Shown: positions 32,781-42,701, counted from the stretch's first letter. The stretch: DNA of 64,000 nucleotides from Micromussa lordhowensis (GCA_964020085.1 OZ026595.1:10361016-10425015); one strand, 5' to 3'. The notes: generated by a model not told the origin, from the sequence alone. Program-made: numbers and translations.

Positions 32781-35531
32781 GTGCTAAAATTAGACCTTGG
32801 TGTCGCGGTGTACGCCCCGCTGCAAGGATCTAGCTACGTGAAACTACCTAAAGAGTTAGAGGACAAAAAGGCGATACTGAATGTACAGAACGAGGATGAA
32901 AAGTGCTTTCTGTGGAGTGTTCTAGCGGCCCTTCACCCAGTCAACCGTAAAAAAAACCCGAATCTCTTGCATCACTACAAAGGCTATGAACAGGAACTGA
33001 ACGTAAGTGGAATCGAGTTTCCAATGAAAGTGAAAGACATAGCGAAATTTGAAAAGCAAAACCCTACCATTAGCATCAATCTCTTTGGTTATGAAGAAAA
33101 AGAATTGTTTCCTGTCTACATCGCCGATCAGAAGAAAGAAGAACATGTAAATTTATTGCTTATTTCAAACAATGACACCACGCACTATTGTTTGATTAGA
33201 AACTTGAGTAGACTCCTAAGTTCATTAAAGAAACATGACGGTCGGAGATTTTATTGTAATTAATGCCTGCATGACTTTACAAAGCAAGATCTGCTGGAAC
33301 AACACGAACCACATTAAAGTCAAAACGGGCCGCAGAAAATTAGAATGCCAAGTGATAATGATGATATATTATATTTTAAGGATATACACAAACAATTGAA
33401 AGCGCCTTTTGTCATTTATGCAGATTTTGAATCGATTTTAATACCTTGTGCACAAGAGAATTTGAATGACGATGTTTCGTATACTCAAAAAACACACGAA
33501 CATCAAGCGAGTGGCTTTTGCTATATTGTAGTGTCAGCTGTGGAGGATTTTAACACTCCACCAGTTGTCTATAGAGGGGAAAACGCAGTAGAAAAATTTT
33601 TACAATGCTTGTTGGTGGAAGAGAAACGTATTAGACCTATTTTAGAGCATGTAGTCCCCATGGAATTAAGTGCATTAGATGAACGAAGCTTTCAAACAGC
33701 GACATACTGTCACATCTGTGATGAAGAACTAGGAAGTGATAGAGTAAGGGATCACTGTCATCTCACTGGGAAATATAGAGGTGCCGCTCATAGCGACTGT
33801 AATTTAAATTACAAATTCACCAAGCGCATACCAGTTGTTTTTCATAATCTCAAAAATTATGACGCACATTTGTTGATCAAAGCTATGGGGATGATTAAAG
33901 ACAAACCAATTTCTTGTATACCAACAAACGATGAAAAATATATTTCATTTTCAATTGGGGATCTGACGTTTATCGACCCCCTTCAATTTCTGAACGCCTC
34001 CCTGGAAAAGTTAGTTTCAAATCTAGCCAAACAAGGGGTTGGGAAATTTAGAGTTCTTAATCGATACATTGACGACGAGAAAGTGCCACTACTTCTCAGG
34101 AAGGGCATCTACCCCTATGAACATTTTGATAGCTTCAGCAAGTTCTCAGAAACGTGTTCACCCCCCAAGTCGGCGTTTTTTAACTCACTGAAAGATGAAC
34201 ATATTAGCGAGGAGGATTATGTTCGCGCTCAAAACGTTTTCAAACAGTTTGGTTGTCATTTCCTGGGGGACTATCACGATTTGTATGTGAAGTCGGATGT
34301 TCTTTTACTGGCAGACGTGTTTGAAAATTTTAGGGAAATTTGTTTAAATTATTATAAGTTAGACCCTGCGCATTTTTACACGGCACCTGGGTTAAGTTGG
34401 GCAGCGTGTCTTAAGATTACAAAGGTCGAACTAGAGCTACTGACCGATGTGGATATGCATTTGTTTATCGAAGAGGGACTACGGGGTGGGATAAGTGTAA
34501 TTTGTAATCGTTATAGTAAAGCAAATAATAAGTATCTACCGAATTTTAGACTAGACGAGGAATCGAAATATATCATATATCTCGATGCAAATAATTTGTA
34601 TGGATGGGCTATGTCACAGCCATTGCCCATGGATAGTTTTGCTTGGCTGACAGAGGATGAGTTTGATGGATTAGATATTTCGAATGTATCTGATGACAGT
34701 GACATTGGCTACATACTAGAAGTGGATTTAGAGTATCCAACTGAATTTCATGACCTCCACAGTGACTTTCCACTGTGCCCTGAGAAATTAAAAGTGACAG
34801 ATGACATGCTATCACCCTACTGTCAACAGCTGAAGGAAGACTTGGGCTTGAAAGAACCTTCCATTGGCAAATTGATACCTAACCTACACAACAAGACAAG
34901 ATATATCTTGTACTTCAAGAATTTGAAGTTGTGCCTGGATCTTGGCATGAAATTAACGAAGATTCATCGCGTCTTGACCTTCCAGCAATCGCCTTGGTTG
35001 AAAGAATATATCGACTTCAATACGGAAAAACGTAAACAAGCAGCTAATGACTTTGAAAAGGACTTCTTTAAACTACTTAACAATGCTGGCTTTGGGAAAA
35101 CGATGGAAAATTTGCGCAACAGAGTGAACATTGAACTCGTGACAACAGAGAAAAGATTGCGTAAGCTGACAAAGGCGCCTTCCTTTGATCACTTTAGAAT
35201 TTTCACACCTGAAATTGCGGGTGTGAATCTAAAGAAAACGACTCTGTATTTGAATCGTCCTATGTACGCGGGTTTCACAATCTTGGAACTGTCTAAAGTA
35301 CTGATGTTTGATTTCTACTACAACCACATCGAGGTAGAGTATGGATCTCTATCAAAGCTGTTGTTCAGTGATACCGACTCGCTATGTTTAGAGGTAAAGA
35401 CAGAAGACATCTACCAAGACATGGCAAGCGACGCACAATTGTTCGACTTCTCTGAATATGCTACAGATCATTTCCTCTACAACACTGAAAACAAAAAATT
35501 CATTGGAAAGTTTTTTTTTTCTTTTATTTAA

Positions 35532-35573
35532 ACACGGTATGTTTTAAAGCTAATATAGCTTATGGGGCCGTGT
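35532..35573 (-). other. LINE copy 3 3'-terminal RNA hairpin
   Basis: The outer stem is ACACGG/CCGTGT. Copies 1 and 2 have ACACGA/TCGTGT, so this is a compensatory A-T to G-C change that keeps the pair. Confidence 0.6.
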
Positions 35574-35701
35574 AAAAAATGTTAACAAAATAAGATAATT
35601 GAAATTAAATTTAGTCAATAAAAGGTGAAATATGTACAATAAAAGATATGAATAGAATCAATAAAAAGATGGAATATTTACAATAAAAGATATAAATAGG
35701 A

Positions 35702-36806
35702 TCAATAAAAGACGAAATCACTGTCAATTTGGGGACGACCCATTTGCGGTGACTCTTCCTTAAAGTTCAAGTTTCTGAGGGCGTGAGACTTTTTTGCCCT
35801 TTTGGCATAGTCCCTGGCGCTGACAGCGGATGGCTCTAAGAGATTCCAAACAATGGATCCTCTGTAAGAAATAGAGTTTTTCATATAATAAGTTTCAAAA
35901 CGTTGTACGCTAACACGATGTTGATGACGGAGGTCATACTTAGACTCTTTCATTTGGATTACATGAATTCCTGGGTAAAAAGCGGCTACGTTTGATCAAA
36001 TTGAGCTTGTTAACGAACGTTCTCTTGAGCTCTGATATGTGTATGTGTTTTGTCCACGTAAGCTTGTTATCGATGGTTACACCTAACAGCTTAGAGCTTG
36101 AGCACCATTTTATGAGATCCTGGTTAATTTTTAAACTGCCTAAGGGACCGATTAAATGATTTCGTTTAAAGAGTATTCCCTCGCACTTTTTAGGGTGTGG
36201 TACCAGGGAGTTATGTTTGCACCAGAGGGCGAGTTCCTCTAGAGCTTTGTTCAGCGTTGCTGTGACCTGGTCTACGGATTCACCGATACAGTACATGGTG
36301 GTATCATCAGCATACAGGAACGTCGTTGCAGTATTAACTGCTTTCAGTAGATCGCTTGTGTACAGGGCGAAGAGTATGGGCCCGAGTACGGAGCCCTGTG
36401 GTATACCGTGTGCAACTTTGGTATTCTCAGAGGGTACGCCATTAATTACAGTATACTGTTCCCGATCAGATAGATAATCTCTTAGCCATGGCAGTAAGTT
36501 TCCTGTAATTCCAAAGTTGTGCTCTAGCTTGTGAAGAAGAATTGAGTGTGAAACACAATCGAACGCCTTCTGGAAGTCTATGAATACGGCGCCCACAACT
36601 AATTTGTTATCGATTGCTCGTCGCCAAGTTTCAGTCAGATGGATGAGTAACAGCTCTGTTGATCTTCCTTTTCGGTAGGCCCATTGATTGTCAGTGACGA
36701 GCGCTTCGTTTTCCGAGAAAACATGTTTCGCAATCATGTCCGCTACACATGATTCTAAAATCTTGCTGGGTACACTTAGCAAGGAGAGGGGACGATAATT
36801 ACTCAT
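35702..36806 (-). pseudogene. LINE copy 3 reverse transcriptase fragment
   Basis: 288 open codons (36806-35940) start at NYRPLSLLSVPSKILE and carry AVFIDFQKAFDCVSHS, GIPQGSVLGP and the active-site FLYADDTTMY. The frame then jumps, because of a deletion, to a C-terminal segment (35953-35702) ending in the usual NSISYRGSIVWN region. The thumb/connection region is missing, so the enzyme is not functional. Confidence 0.85.
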
Positions 36807-37500
36807 TACTCATTACCGTAGTTTAAAGACGAGACGCATGGCATACCGATTGAAGAATTTGTTGGCCTGCGACCCAAGATGTATTCACTACTTTACTGTG
36901 AGAATAATAAAACGGTGGAGAAAAAAGTGGCTAAGGGAATTGCGAAACACGTCACGAAACAAAAGATCAGACACGAACACTATAAACAATGTTTATTTCA
37001 ACAAGAACAACAGATGGCTTCAATGAAGCAACTTCGATCATTCCAACATAATATCTTTTCCATCAAACTCAACAAGATCGGCTTGAGTCCCTTTGACAAC
37101 AAGCGATACATTTTGGGTAATGGTTGTGACACGCTTGCATATGGTCATTACACTTTAAGACAAGATGATTTAGATCAACCTGACCAAGAACTAATTGAAT
37201 TATTAGTGGATTTGTAAATAAGTTTACTTTAGGTTAATGTCTAGGAGTTGACGCGTACAATCTTCCCGCATTTCCTTAACTTCGCCGTAAGATTGAAAAC
37301 TCTCGTTAGTTTTATTTGTTGATGGTTTTGTTAGCTATGCAGGCAGAGATTGGAAGTGGATTACTCCTGGAACCTACATAATCACATGTAAAAGTAATTA
37401 ACGTTGATGTAGATAAAACAATGAAGACAGAAAACAATGCCTGGATTGTTGTGTTCACAAGTCTCCGAACGAAACTAAATTTATATTCTAAGTGCGAGGT

Positions 37501-38208
37501 TTATAATTCAGTTGTTCGGATAAAAATCACATCCTCTACACTTTGATGATCCTCCCCACCACTTTCGACATTTAGCGGTAGTAGATGGAGCATTAGCGAT
37601 GGTGTTCGCTGTGACAGTCTTGATTTCAAACATCGAATGATTAATCGAAATAAAATTACTGTTGTTGGTAGAATAATCAGAGTTGCAATCAGCGGATAAA
37701 TGTAGCAAACTACTTGATTTGAAGTCTCCATTCTTGAGATTTGCGTGGTGGGATGTGTAGTGAAATTTCTTGAGATGCTTAGTTTAGAGTGAGGTGATGA
37801 CCAATGATATGTGGTTGTTTTTCTTTCGTGGGTGGTTGGAATTTCTGAGGTAGAATGGATTGGAATCTTGGTGGATGAAAACTTGCAATCAGAAATGATA
37901 TTGATTAACTTGGATGGTTGTAAACGCGTGATATCTTGACATAATAGTGGATTATTATCCCGAAGATCCAAAAGTACAACATGTGGAAGCACTTTAAATA
38001 GAGACGTGAAATTGAGGTGTTTGAGGTAATTGTCGCGAAGTAAAATCGATGTATAGTTGTCCAGGGTTGAAGTCGCATGCGGCATTGAACGAAGACCAAC
38101 ACTGGTGCAATCGATAACCCTCAGCTCTTCGTGACAACGGCATTTTCCCTCTAAGCATGCATTAGTGTAGCCTAATAATACAAGCGTAAAGATAATGATG
38201 CTGAACAT
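37501..38208 (-). CDS. LRR-type I membrane protein carried by Maverick A
   Basis: The start is the ATG at 38208, chosen because it begins a clear signal peptide (MFSIIIFTLVLLGYTNA). After it comes a cysteine-rich LRR N-cap (CLEGKCRCHEELRVIDC), two LRR-like segments with leucines at regular spacing, a threonine/serine-rich stalk, and one membrane helix (YIYPLIATLIILPTTVILF) followed by a basic stop (RCLKSRLSQR). The short tail is cytoplasmic. No stop or frameshift breaks it, unlike its neighbours. It is not a core Maverick gene, so it looks like a captured host receptor-like gene. Its function is unknown. Confidence 0.7.
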   Translation of the reverse strand: MFSIIIFTLVLLGYTNACLEGKCRCHEELRVIDCTSVGLRSMPHATSTLDNYTSILLRDNYLKHLNFTSLFKVLPHVVLLDLRDNNPLLCQDITRLQPSKLINIISDCKFSSTKIPIHSTSEIPTTHERKTTTYHWSSPHSKLSISRNFTTHPTTQISRMETSNQVVCYIYPLIATLIILPTTVILFRLIIRCLKSRLSQRTPSLMLHLLPLNVESGGEDHQSVEDVIFIRTTEL

Positions 38209-38525
38209 ATTGGAATCTTTCTGAAAATGTACATTAGGTGAGAAATTGGAGATTTCCTCCACAGAGAAATTACTAACTTATTTAGTGATTTATCAGTGAT
38301 TTTTACAGAGATAAGGAAAAACGTTTATTGAAACCACGCGCGTGCTATCTTTTCCCGATCCCTCGCGCTATCTGCACGCGCGATTCCACGCGTGCTATCA
38401 GAGAAAAACACAACGCTAGAAAATGGCGTTTTGGGCGCTTTTGGCGCTTTTGGCGCTTTTGGCTTAATAAATGTAGCTTTACAAACAGATTTATTCAGTT
38501 GTGATCTAACTTTTGCAGAGATAGC

Positions 38526-38726
38526 ATGGTGTGGAGGAAATGTAAACATTGCCCGATACCAGGTTGCGGGTCAAAATTTTTAGTTCGATTAGCAGATCAT
38601 TTAACTCGCGTACACGGATTATCAGAGTTAGAACGAAAATACTGGTTGCAATTCGCTAAGTTACAAACAACCAACATGGTTCGTGTTTACGTGAAAGAGG
38701 CTGAGCCTAAAACAATTTTTGTATAA
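38526..38726 (+). CDS. Small C2H2-like zinc-finger protein
   Basis: 66 codons from ATG. A compact finger (CKHCPIPGCGSKF ... HLTRVHG) lies near the N-terminus, followed by a helical WLQFAKLQ region. It sits just upstream of the packaging ATPase on the same strand. Function unknown; possibly a small DNA-binding regulator (inference). Confidence 0.6.
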   Translation: MVWRKCKHCPIPGCGSKFLVRLADHLTRVHGLSELERKYWLQFAKLQTTNMVRVYVKEAEPKTIFV

Positions 38727-38763
38727 AGCAAAGTCATTGTAGTTAAAACGGTCAGTTGTGATC

Positions 38764-39195
38764 ATGGACCCAAGACTTAAACACCCCTGCGCTTATTGCT
38801 GGCCCCACCTTTTGTGGAAAAACTCAATTTGTAAAGCGTCTACTAGAAGCTGGAGAAGAAATGATCCAGGGCGCACCAGAAAGGATCATATGGTGTTATG
38901 GAATTTATCAACCGGCCTATGATGAAATGCAGAGGACTATTCCTAACCTCACATTTATCGAAGGAGTTCCAAGTGATTTGGAATTTATAATAAACCCATC
39001 TATTCGAAATCGTGTGGTCCTCGACGATTTAATGCAAGAGCTTAGTAACAATGAGAGAATAACCAGTTTGTTTACAAAAGGATGCCATCATCGGAATCTA
39101 AGTGTGATATTTCTTCTACAAAACATTTTTCACCGCGGAAAAGAGTTGAGGGATATGAGCTTAAATTGTCACTATTTGATTCTACTACTATACCT
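38764..39195 (+). pseudogene. Maverick A packaging ATPase, N-terminal part (FtsK/HerA type)
   Basis: The start is the ATG at 38764; a one-base frame change just before the P-loop separates it from the main frame. The Walker A motif is IAGPTFCGKTQF, and Walker B is RVVLDDLM. NLSVIFLLQNIFHRGKE matches the conserved sensor region of A32-like packaging ATPases. The gene is cut at about 39195 by the inverted-repeat cassette. Its end is found at 42572-42701. In related elements this enzyme pumps DNA into capsids. Confidence 0.8.
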
Positions 39196-39425
39196 GGCTC
39201 ATATGAGCAGTAACCAATCAGGAGCCGAGAAAGACAATAGGCTATTGTTTTGAGAATAATAGACTCTATTGTTTTCCAAATCCAAGATGGCGGAGGTTAT
39301 TTTCAGCCAATCAGGAGGTGAATTAAGAATTCAAAATGGCGGTAGCGGCTCGGAAACCTGGAAACGAGGGCCCAGGTTTCCATAGGAGTTTGTTTTGGGC
39401 GAGAAAAGGCCTAGGATTGGTCTTA

Positions 39426-39671
39426 TCATATTTTTTTCCCCTCGGACTCGAGAATCAATCTAGACACATGTAAATCAAATGTAAAACAATTGTATTTATT
39501 AAAAGTCCTAATTCTCAGGAACACTCGTAAAGATTTTTTCTTTTCGGGACGATTTGGTGAATGATCTTTCGGCAGCGTGTCGACCAACGTGTTTTGCGGA
39601 AGAAAGAGATCTTTCTCTACTTGTAAAAGCGCTTGTGAAATTGAAGTTTCGAGCTCTTTATTGCGCTCCAT
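39426..39671 (-). pseudogene. Cassette gene A', truncated coiled-coil protein
   Basis: From ATG at 39671 the first 40 codons match cassette gene A at 41900 (KELE.SISQAL, then LPQNTLVD). The frame then runs into the terminal inverted repeat, so the C-terminal half is lost. Upstream sequence is shared with gene A. Confidence 0.5.
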
Positions 39672-39880
39672 CGTCAACACGAGATGTCTGGTTTGGAAAT
39701 AAAAGTAGCTGAAGTTTTCATACACTTTAGCGCTTATCGAATAATCAACTTCTCGTGCGCTTTAATGTTCCTATAAGCTATTCAAAATACCGCTCGCTTT
39801 GTTCCGTAAATGAATAGGTGTACCTCCTATCCCTCGATATGTGTGTATTACCGTAGATCATTACTTTCATTATATTTGGC

Positions 39881-39896
39881 GGCTCTTAAAAGAGCC
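39881..39896 (-). terminator. Histone-mRNA-type 3' stem-loop after gene B'
   Basis: The minus strand reads GGCTCTTTTAAGAGCC: a 6-bp stem and 4-base loop, matching the metazoan histone 3' consensus GGYYYUUYUNARRRCC exactly. It is preceded by an A-rich stretch (AAAAC) and followed by GCCAAA and a purine patch (AATGAAAG) at the distance of a histone downstream element. Confidence 0.7.
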
Positions 39897-39928
39897 GTTT
39901 TGTTTCATTGCAAAACTTCACTTGTTTT

Positions 39929-40270
39929 TCAAGCTAAATTCATATTAGAATTTCCAAATAAAAAACTGTCAAGTTCCATCATCATATGTTCAGTTTGTTT
40001 GATAGTACGTCGATACTCCCCCTTTACCTCCTTCACTGTGTCTTCTCGTCTGAATTGTTCGTACGTACGAGCTAAATCGAGCCATTGTCTCTTCCTCGCA
40101 TCCATTTCCTCGCTAAGTTCAGCAATTATTTTATTCATTCTCTCTTCTTCTGACATTCTATCAACCTTTCCTTTGATTCCATTCTCCCTATTTCTTCTTC
40201 TAAAAACGCTTGAAAATTGAAAGTTTCGAGCTCTTTGTTGCGTTGCATCGTCGACAGGAGTTGTCATACT
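39929..40270 (-). CDS. Cassette gene B', coiled-coil protein (left copy)
   Basis: About 113 codons; the Met at 40270 (TTPVDDATQQRAR follows) is a likely start. The sequence is rich in Glu, Arg, Lys and Leu, with heptad-like spacing (SEEERMNKIIAELSEEMDA, then TVKEVKGEYRRTIKQTE), so a coiled coil is expected. It is the inverted near-copy of gene B at 41319-41651, but the N-terminal part is in a different frame there. A histone-type stem-loop follows 33 nt after the stop. I do not recognise the family. Confidence 0.6.
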   Translation of the reverse strand, partial: SMTTPVDDATQQRARNFQFSSVFRRRNRENGIKGKVDRMSEEERMNKIIAELSEEMDARKRQWLDLARTYEQFRREDTVKEVKGEYRRTIKQTEHMMMELDSFLFGNSNMNLA

Positions 40271-40854
40271 TAGAAATAAAAATGCTGAAGTCTTTATACC
40301 TTTCAACGCTTACGCAGCGCTTAATCAATTTGCCGTGTGCTTTGTTGCTGCTATGCTTATTCAAAATACCGCGCGCTTTGTTTTATAATTGATTAAGTGT
40401 ACCCCCTTATCCCTCGAAGTGTGCTGGTGAGACGGAAAAAATTCTTATAACTTTTATTCTTGTTGTTTCGCCTGAGTTTTAAAAGGCACGAATCGATTTT
40501 TTCTAATTCTTGAATCATTTTACGCCTCTCCATGTCATCGGAACATTTTTACGCAGCGCTTAACCAAATTGCAGTCCGCTTTAATGTTTCTATAAACTAT
40601 TCAGAATACCGCTCGCTTTGTTTTATAATTGATTAAGTGTACCCCCTTATCCCTCGAACTGTGCCGGTGAGATGGAAAAAATTCTTATAACTTTTATTCT
40701 TGTTGTTTCGTCAGAGTTTCAAAGGCACGATTTTTCTAATTCTCGAATTGTTTACATTTGTAAATGTGATCAGAACTTTTTCTACGCAACGCAACTTGCC
40801 GTGCGCTTTAATGTTGCTATTGCTATTCAAAATACAGCGCGCTTTGTTGTATAA

Positions 40855-41130
40855 TTGCAGGTATTGCAGAACATATGTAGCTATTGCAGAAAATATGCAC
40901 AAAATATGCAGAAAATATGCAGGTATTGCAGAAAATATGCAGAAAATCTGCAGGTATTGCAGAAAATATGTAGCTTTTGCAGAAAATATGCAGGTATTGC
41001 AGAAAATATGCAGCAATTGCAGAAAATCTGCAAGTATTGCAGAAAATCTGCAAGTATTGCAGAAAATGTGCAGCTATTGCAAAAAATCTGCAAGTATTAG
41101 AGAAGATCTGCAAGTAGTGCAGAAAATATG
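40855..41130. repeat. About 20-bp tandem repeat at the cassette centre
   Basis: Units of 'gtattgcagaaaatatgcag' and variants repeat about 12 times. Open frames on both strands come from the repeat. It lies between the two divergent gene pairs, where a shared control region would be expected. Confidence 0.8.
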
Positions 41131-41318
41131 CAATAGGCTAATGTTTCGACACAGTTCGAGGGATAAGGGGGTACACTTAATCAATTATAAAACAAAGCGC
41201 ACGGTATTTTGAATAAGCATAGGAGCAACAAAGCACACGGCAAATTGATTAAGCGCTGCGTAGGCGTTGAAAGGTATAAAGACTTCAGCATTTTTATTTC
41301 TAAGTATGACAACTCCTG

Positions 41319-41651
41319 TTGACGATGCAACGCAACAAAGAGCTTGAAACTTTCAATTTTCAAGCGTTTTTAGAAAGAAGAAGAAGAAATAGGGAGAATG
41401 GAATCAAAGGAGAGGTTGATAGAATGTCAGAAGAAGAGAGAATGAATAAAATAATTGCTGAACTTAGCGAGGAAATGGATGCGAGGAAGAGACAATGGCT
41501 CGATTTAGCTCGTACGTACGAACAATTCAGACGAGAAGACACAGTGAAGGAGGTAAAGGGGGAGTATCGACGTACTATCAAACAAACTGAACATATGATG
41601 ATGGAACTTGACAGTTTTTTATTTGGAAATTCTAATATGAACTTAGCTTGA
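41319..41651 (+). CDS. Cassette gene B, coiled-coil protein (right copy)
   Basis: 110 codons from ATG 41319 or the ATG at 41325 (MQRNKELETFNFQAFLERR). It has an acidic/basic coiled-coil body like its left copy, ending MMMELDSFLFGNSN. Upstream is a repeat-rich region shared with the left copy. A histone-type stem-loop follows 33 nt after the stop. The N-terminus resembles genes A and A' (NKELE ... QA), so all four may be one family. Function unknown. Confidence 0.65.
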   Translation: MTMQRNKELETFNFQAFLERRRRNRENGIKGEVDRMSEEERMNKIIAELSEEMDARKRQWLDLARTYEQFRREDTVKEVKGEYRRTIKQTEHMMMELDSFLFGNSNMNLA

Positions 41652-41683
41652 AAAACAAGTGAAGTTTTGCAATGAAACAAAAC

Positions 41684-41699
41684 GGCTCTTTTAAGAGCC
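41684..41699 (+). terminator. Histone-mRNA-type 3' stem-loop after gene B
   Basis: GGCTCTTTTAAGAGCC, identical to the left copy and fully matching the histone consensus. AAAAC precedes it; GCCAAA and a purine patch follow. Confidence 0.75.
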
Positions 41700-41899
41700 G
41701 CCAAATATAATGAAAGCAATGATCAACGGTAAGACACATATCGAGGGATACGTGGTACACCTATTCATTTATGTAACAAAGCGAATGGTATTTTGAATAG
41801 CCTATAGGAACAACAAAGCACACGACAAGTTGATTAAGCAATAAGCCCTGAGAAGTTTAAATACTTCACTAATTTTTTTTCAAAGTATGACAACTCACG

Positions 41900-42190
41900 A
41901 TGGAGTACGACAAACAACTGGAAGCTTTCATTTCACAAGCGCTCAGGGAGGTTGAGAGAGATCTCTCCCTACCTGGTAACTCGTTAGTTGACGAAACCCC
42001 ACTACCAAAGATTAGCGGGGAAGTGAAACTAAAGTCGATGGTGATCCAATTAGACCAAAACTTTATGGCGGGAGTGCCAGACAACCTCATCAAACATTCG
42101 AGGGAGCTAAAACTCCAAAAGAGAATTGCGGAACAACAAGAGACGATCTCGCTCCTCATGAATGCGATGGACATACTTCTGGAGCAGTAA
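41900..42190 (+). CDS. Cassette gene A, coiled-coil protein
   Basis: 96 codons from ATG. It begins MEYDKQLEAFISQALREVE, contains DLSLPGNSLVDE, and ends in a leucine/glutamate-rich coiled-coil (ELKLQKRIAEQQETISLL). It is related to A' and, at the N-terminus, to gene B. The stop is followed 22 nt later by a histone-type stem-loop. There are no lesions. Function unknown. Confidence 0.65.
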   Translation: MEYDKQLEAFISQALREVERDLSLPGNSLVDETPLPKISGEVKLKSMVIQLDQNFMAGVPDNLIKHSRELKLQKRIAEQQETISLLMNAMDILLEQ

Positions 42191-42211
42191 GTGAACGTCA
42201 AACCAAAAAAC

Positions 42212-42227
42212 GGCTCCTTTAGGAGCC
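42212..42227 (+). terminator. Histone-type 3' stem-loop variant after gene A
   Basis: GGCTCCTTTAGGAGCC followed by ACCAAA. Compared with the other two, the loop-closing T-A pair is replaced by C-G, which keeps the stem. The flanks (AAAAAAC before, ACCA after) are as expected for histone 3' ends. Confidence 0.7.
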
Positions 42228-42571
42228 ACCAAATATCATAAAAGCAATGATCAATGATAATATTATTTTATACTTAGAAAATAACATTCATCTCCCTTGG
42301 TCAGCACGCGCACACCTTGTTTGCAAATTAGACACAGGTCCCTCTTGTAAAGAATGAGGACTTTTTAATAAATACAATTGTTTCTCATTTGATGTACATG
42401 TGTCTAGATTGATTCTCGAGTCCGAGGGGAAAAAATATGATAAGACCGATCCCAGGCCTTTTCTCGCCCAAAACAAACTCCTATGGAAACCTAGGCCCTC
42501 GTTTCCAGGTTTCCGAGCCGCTACCGCCATTTTGAATTCTTAATTCACCTCCTGATTGGCTGAAAATAATT

Positions 42572-42701
42572 CCAAGACGCGACCTGTAGACCCTACGGAT
42601 ACTTGTTATGCGACCTTAAACCGGAAACACCGACTGATTTCCGGTTACGTAGTCACATTTTCCCGGAAGAGACTCAATACGCCTATGTCAGAAAGGTATA
42701 A
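42572..42701 (+). pseudogene. Maverick A packaging ATPase, C-terminal end
   Basis: About 42 codons ending TAA encode RPYGYLLCDLK and FRLRSHIFPEE, the typical C-terminal end of Maverick packaging ATPases. It lies directly after the cassette's right inverted repeat. About 30 residues expected between the two parts are missing, so the insertion came with a deletion. Confidence 0.75.

Larger units (their letters stand above)
35514..36819 (-). mobile_element. LINE copy 3 (CR1/Jockey-like), inserted in polymerase B
   Basis: The 3' end is A-rich (T run at 35514-35520 on the plus strand) and carries the shared hairpin at 35532-35573. The 5' end is at about 36819. AGTTT on both sides (35509-35513, 36820-36824) is the target duplication. 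It is 5'-truncated within the reverse transcriptase and also has an internal deletion near 35945. Confidence 0.85.
31915..37217 (+). pseudogene. Maverick A DNA polymerase B
   Basis: The start is the ATG at 31915. Exon 1 (31915-32688) encodes two C2H2 fingers (HTCEHCKKEF and EFHCSFCTRRF). A 92-bp GT-AG intron spans 32689-32780. Exon 2 runs on with in-frame TAA codons at 33261-33263 and 33312-33314. Next come exonuclease motif VIYADFES, a treble-clef CHICDEE ... RDHCHLTGKYRG ... CN module, then polymerase motifs A (YLDANNLYGWAMSQ), B (LNNAGFGKTMEN) and C (FSDTDSLCLE). LINE copy 3 interrupts it at 35513; the C-terminus resumes at 36822 in frame. Family role: protein-primed-type replication of the element. 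It cannot be translated whole as written. Confidence 0.9.
39295..42560. mobile_element. Inverted-repeat cassette inserted in the packaging ATPase gene
   Basis: Terminal inverted repeats of about 205 bp (39295-39512 and 42352-42560) begin 'ttattttcagccaatcagg' and run through 'aatggcggtagcggctcgg'. Inside them a two-gene unit is present in inverted orientation on both sides of a centre with short tandem repeats. Genes on the left point left and those on the right point right. No clear target duplication was found. It could be an independent element, or a duplicated part of Maverick A that was rearranged. Confidence 0.6.

Noticed and set aside
40711..41113. Open frames with repeated Cys/Tyr/Ile units at the cassette centre
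   Set aside because: Products of the 20-bp tandem repeat, open in both orientations.
40855..41130. CRISPR-like array
   Set aside because: The repeats are contiguous without unique spacers, and the DNA is eukaryotic.
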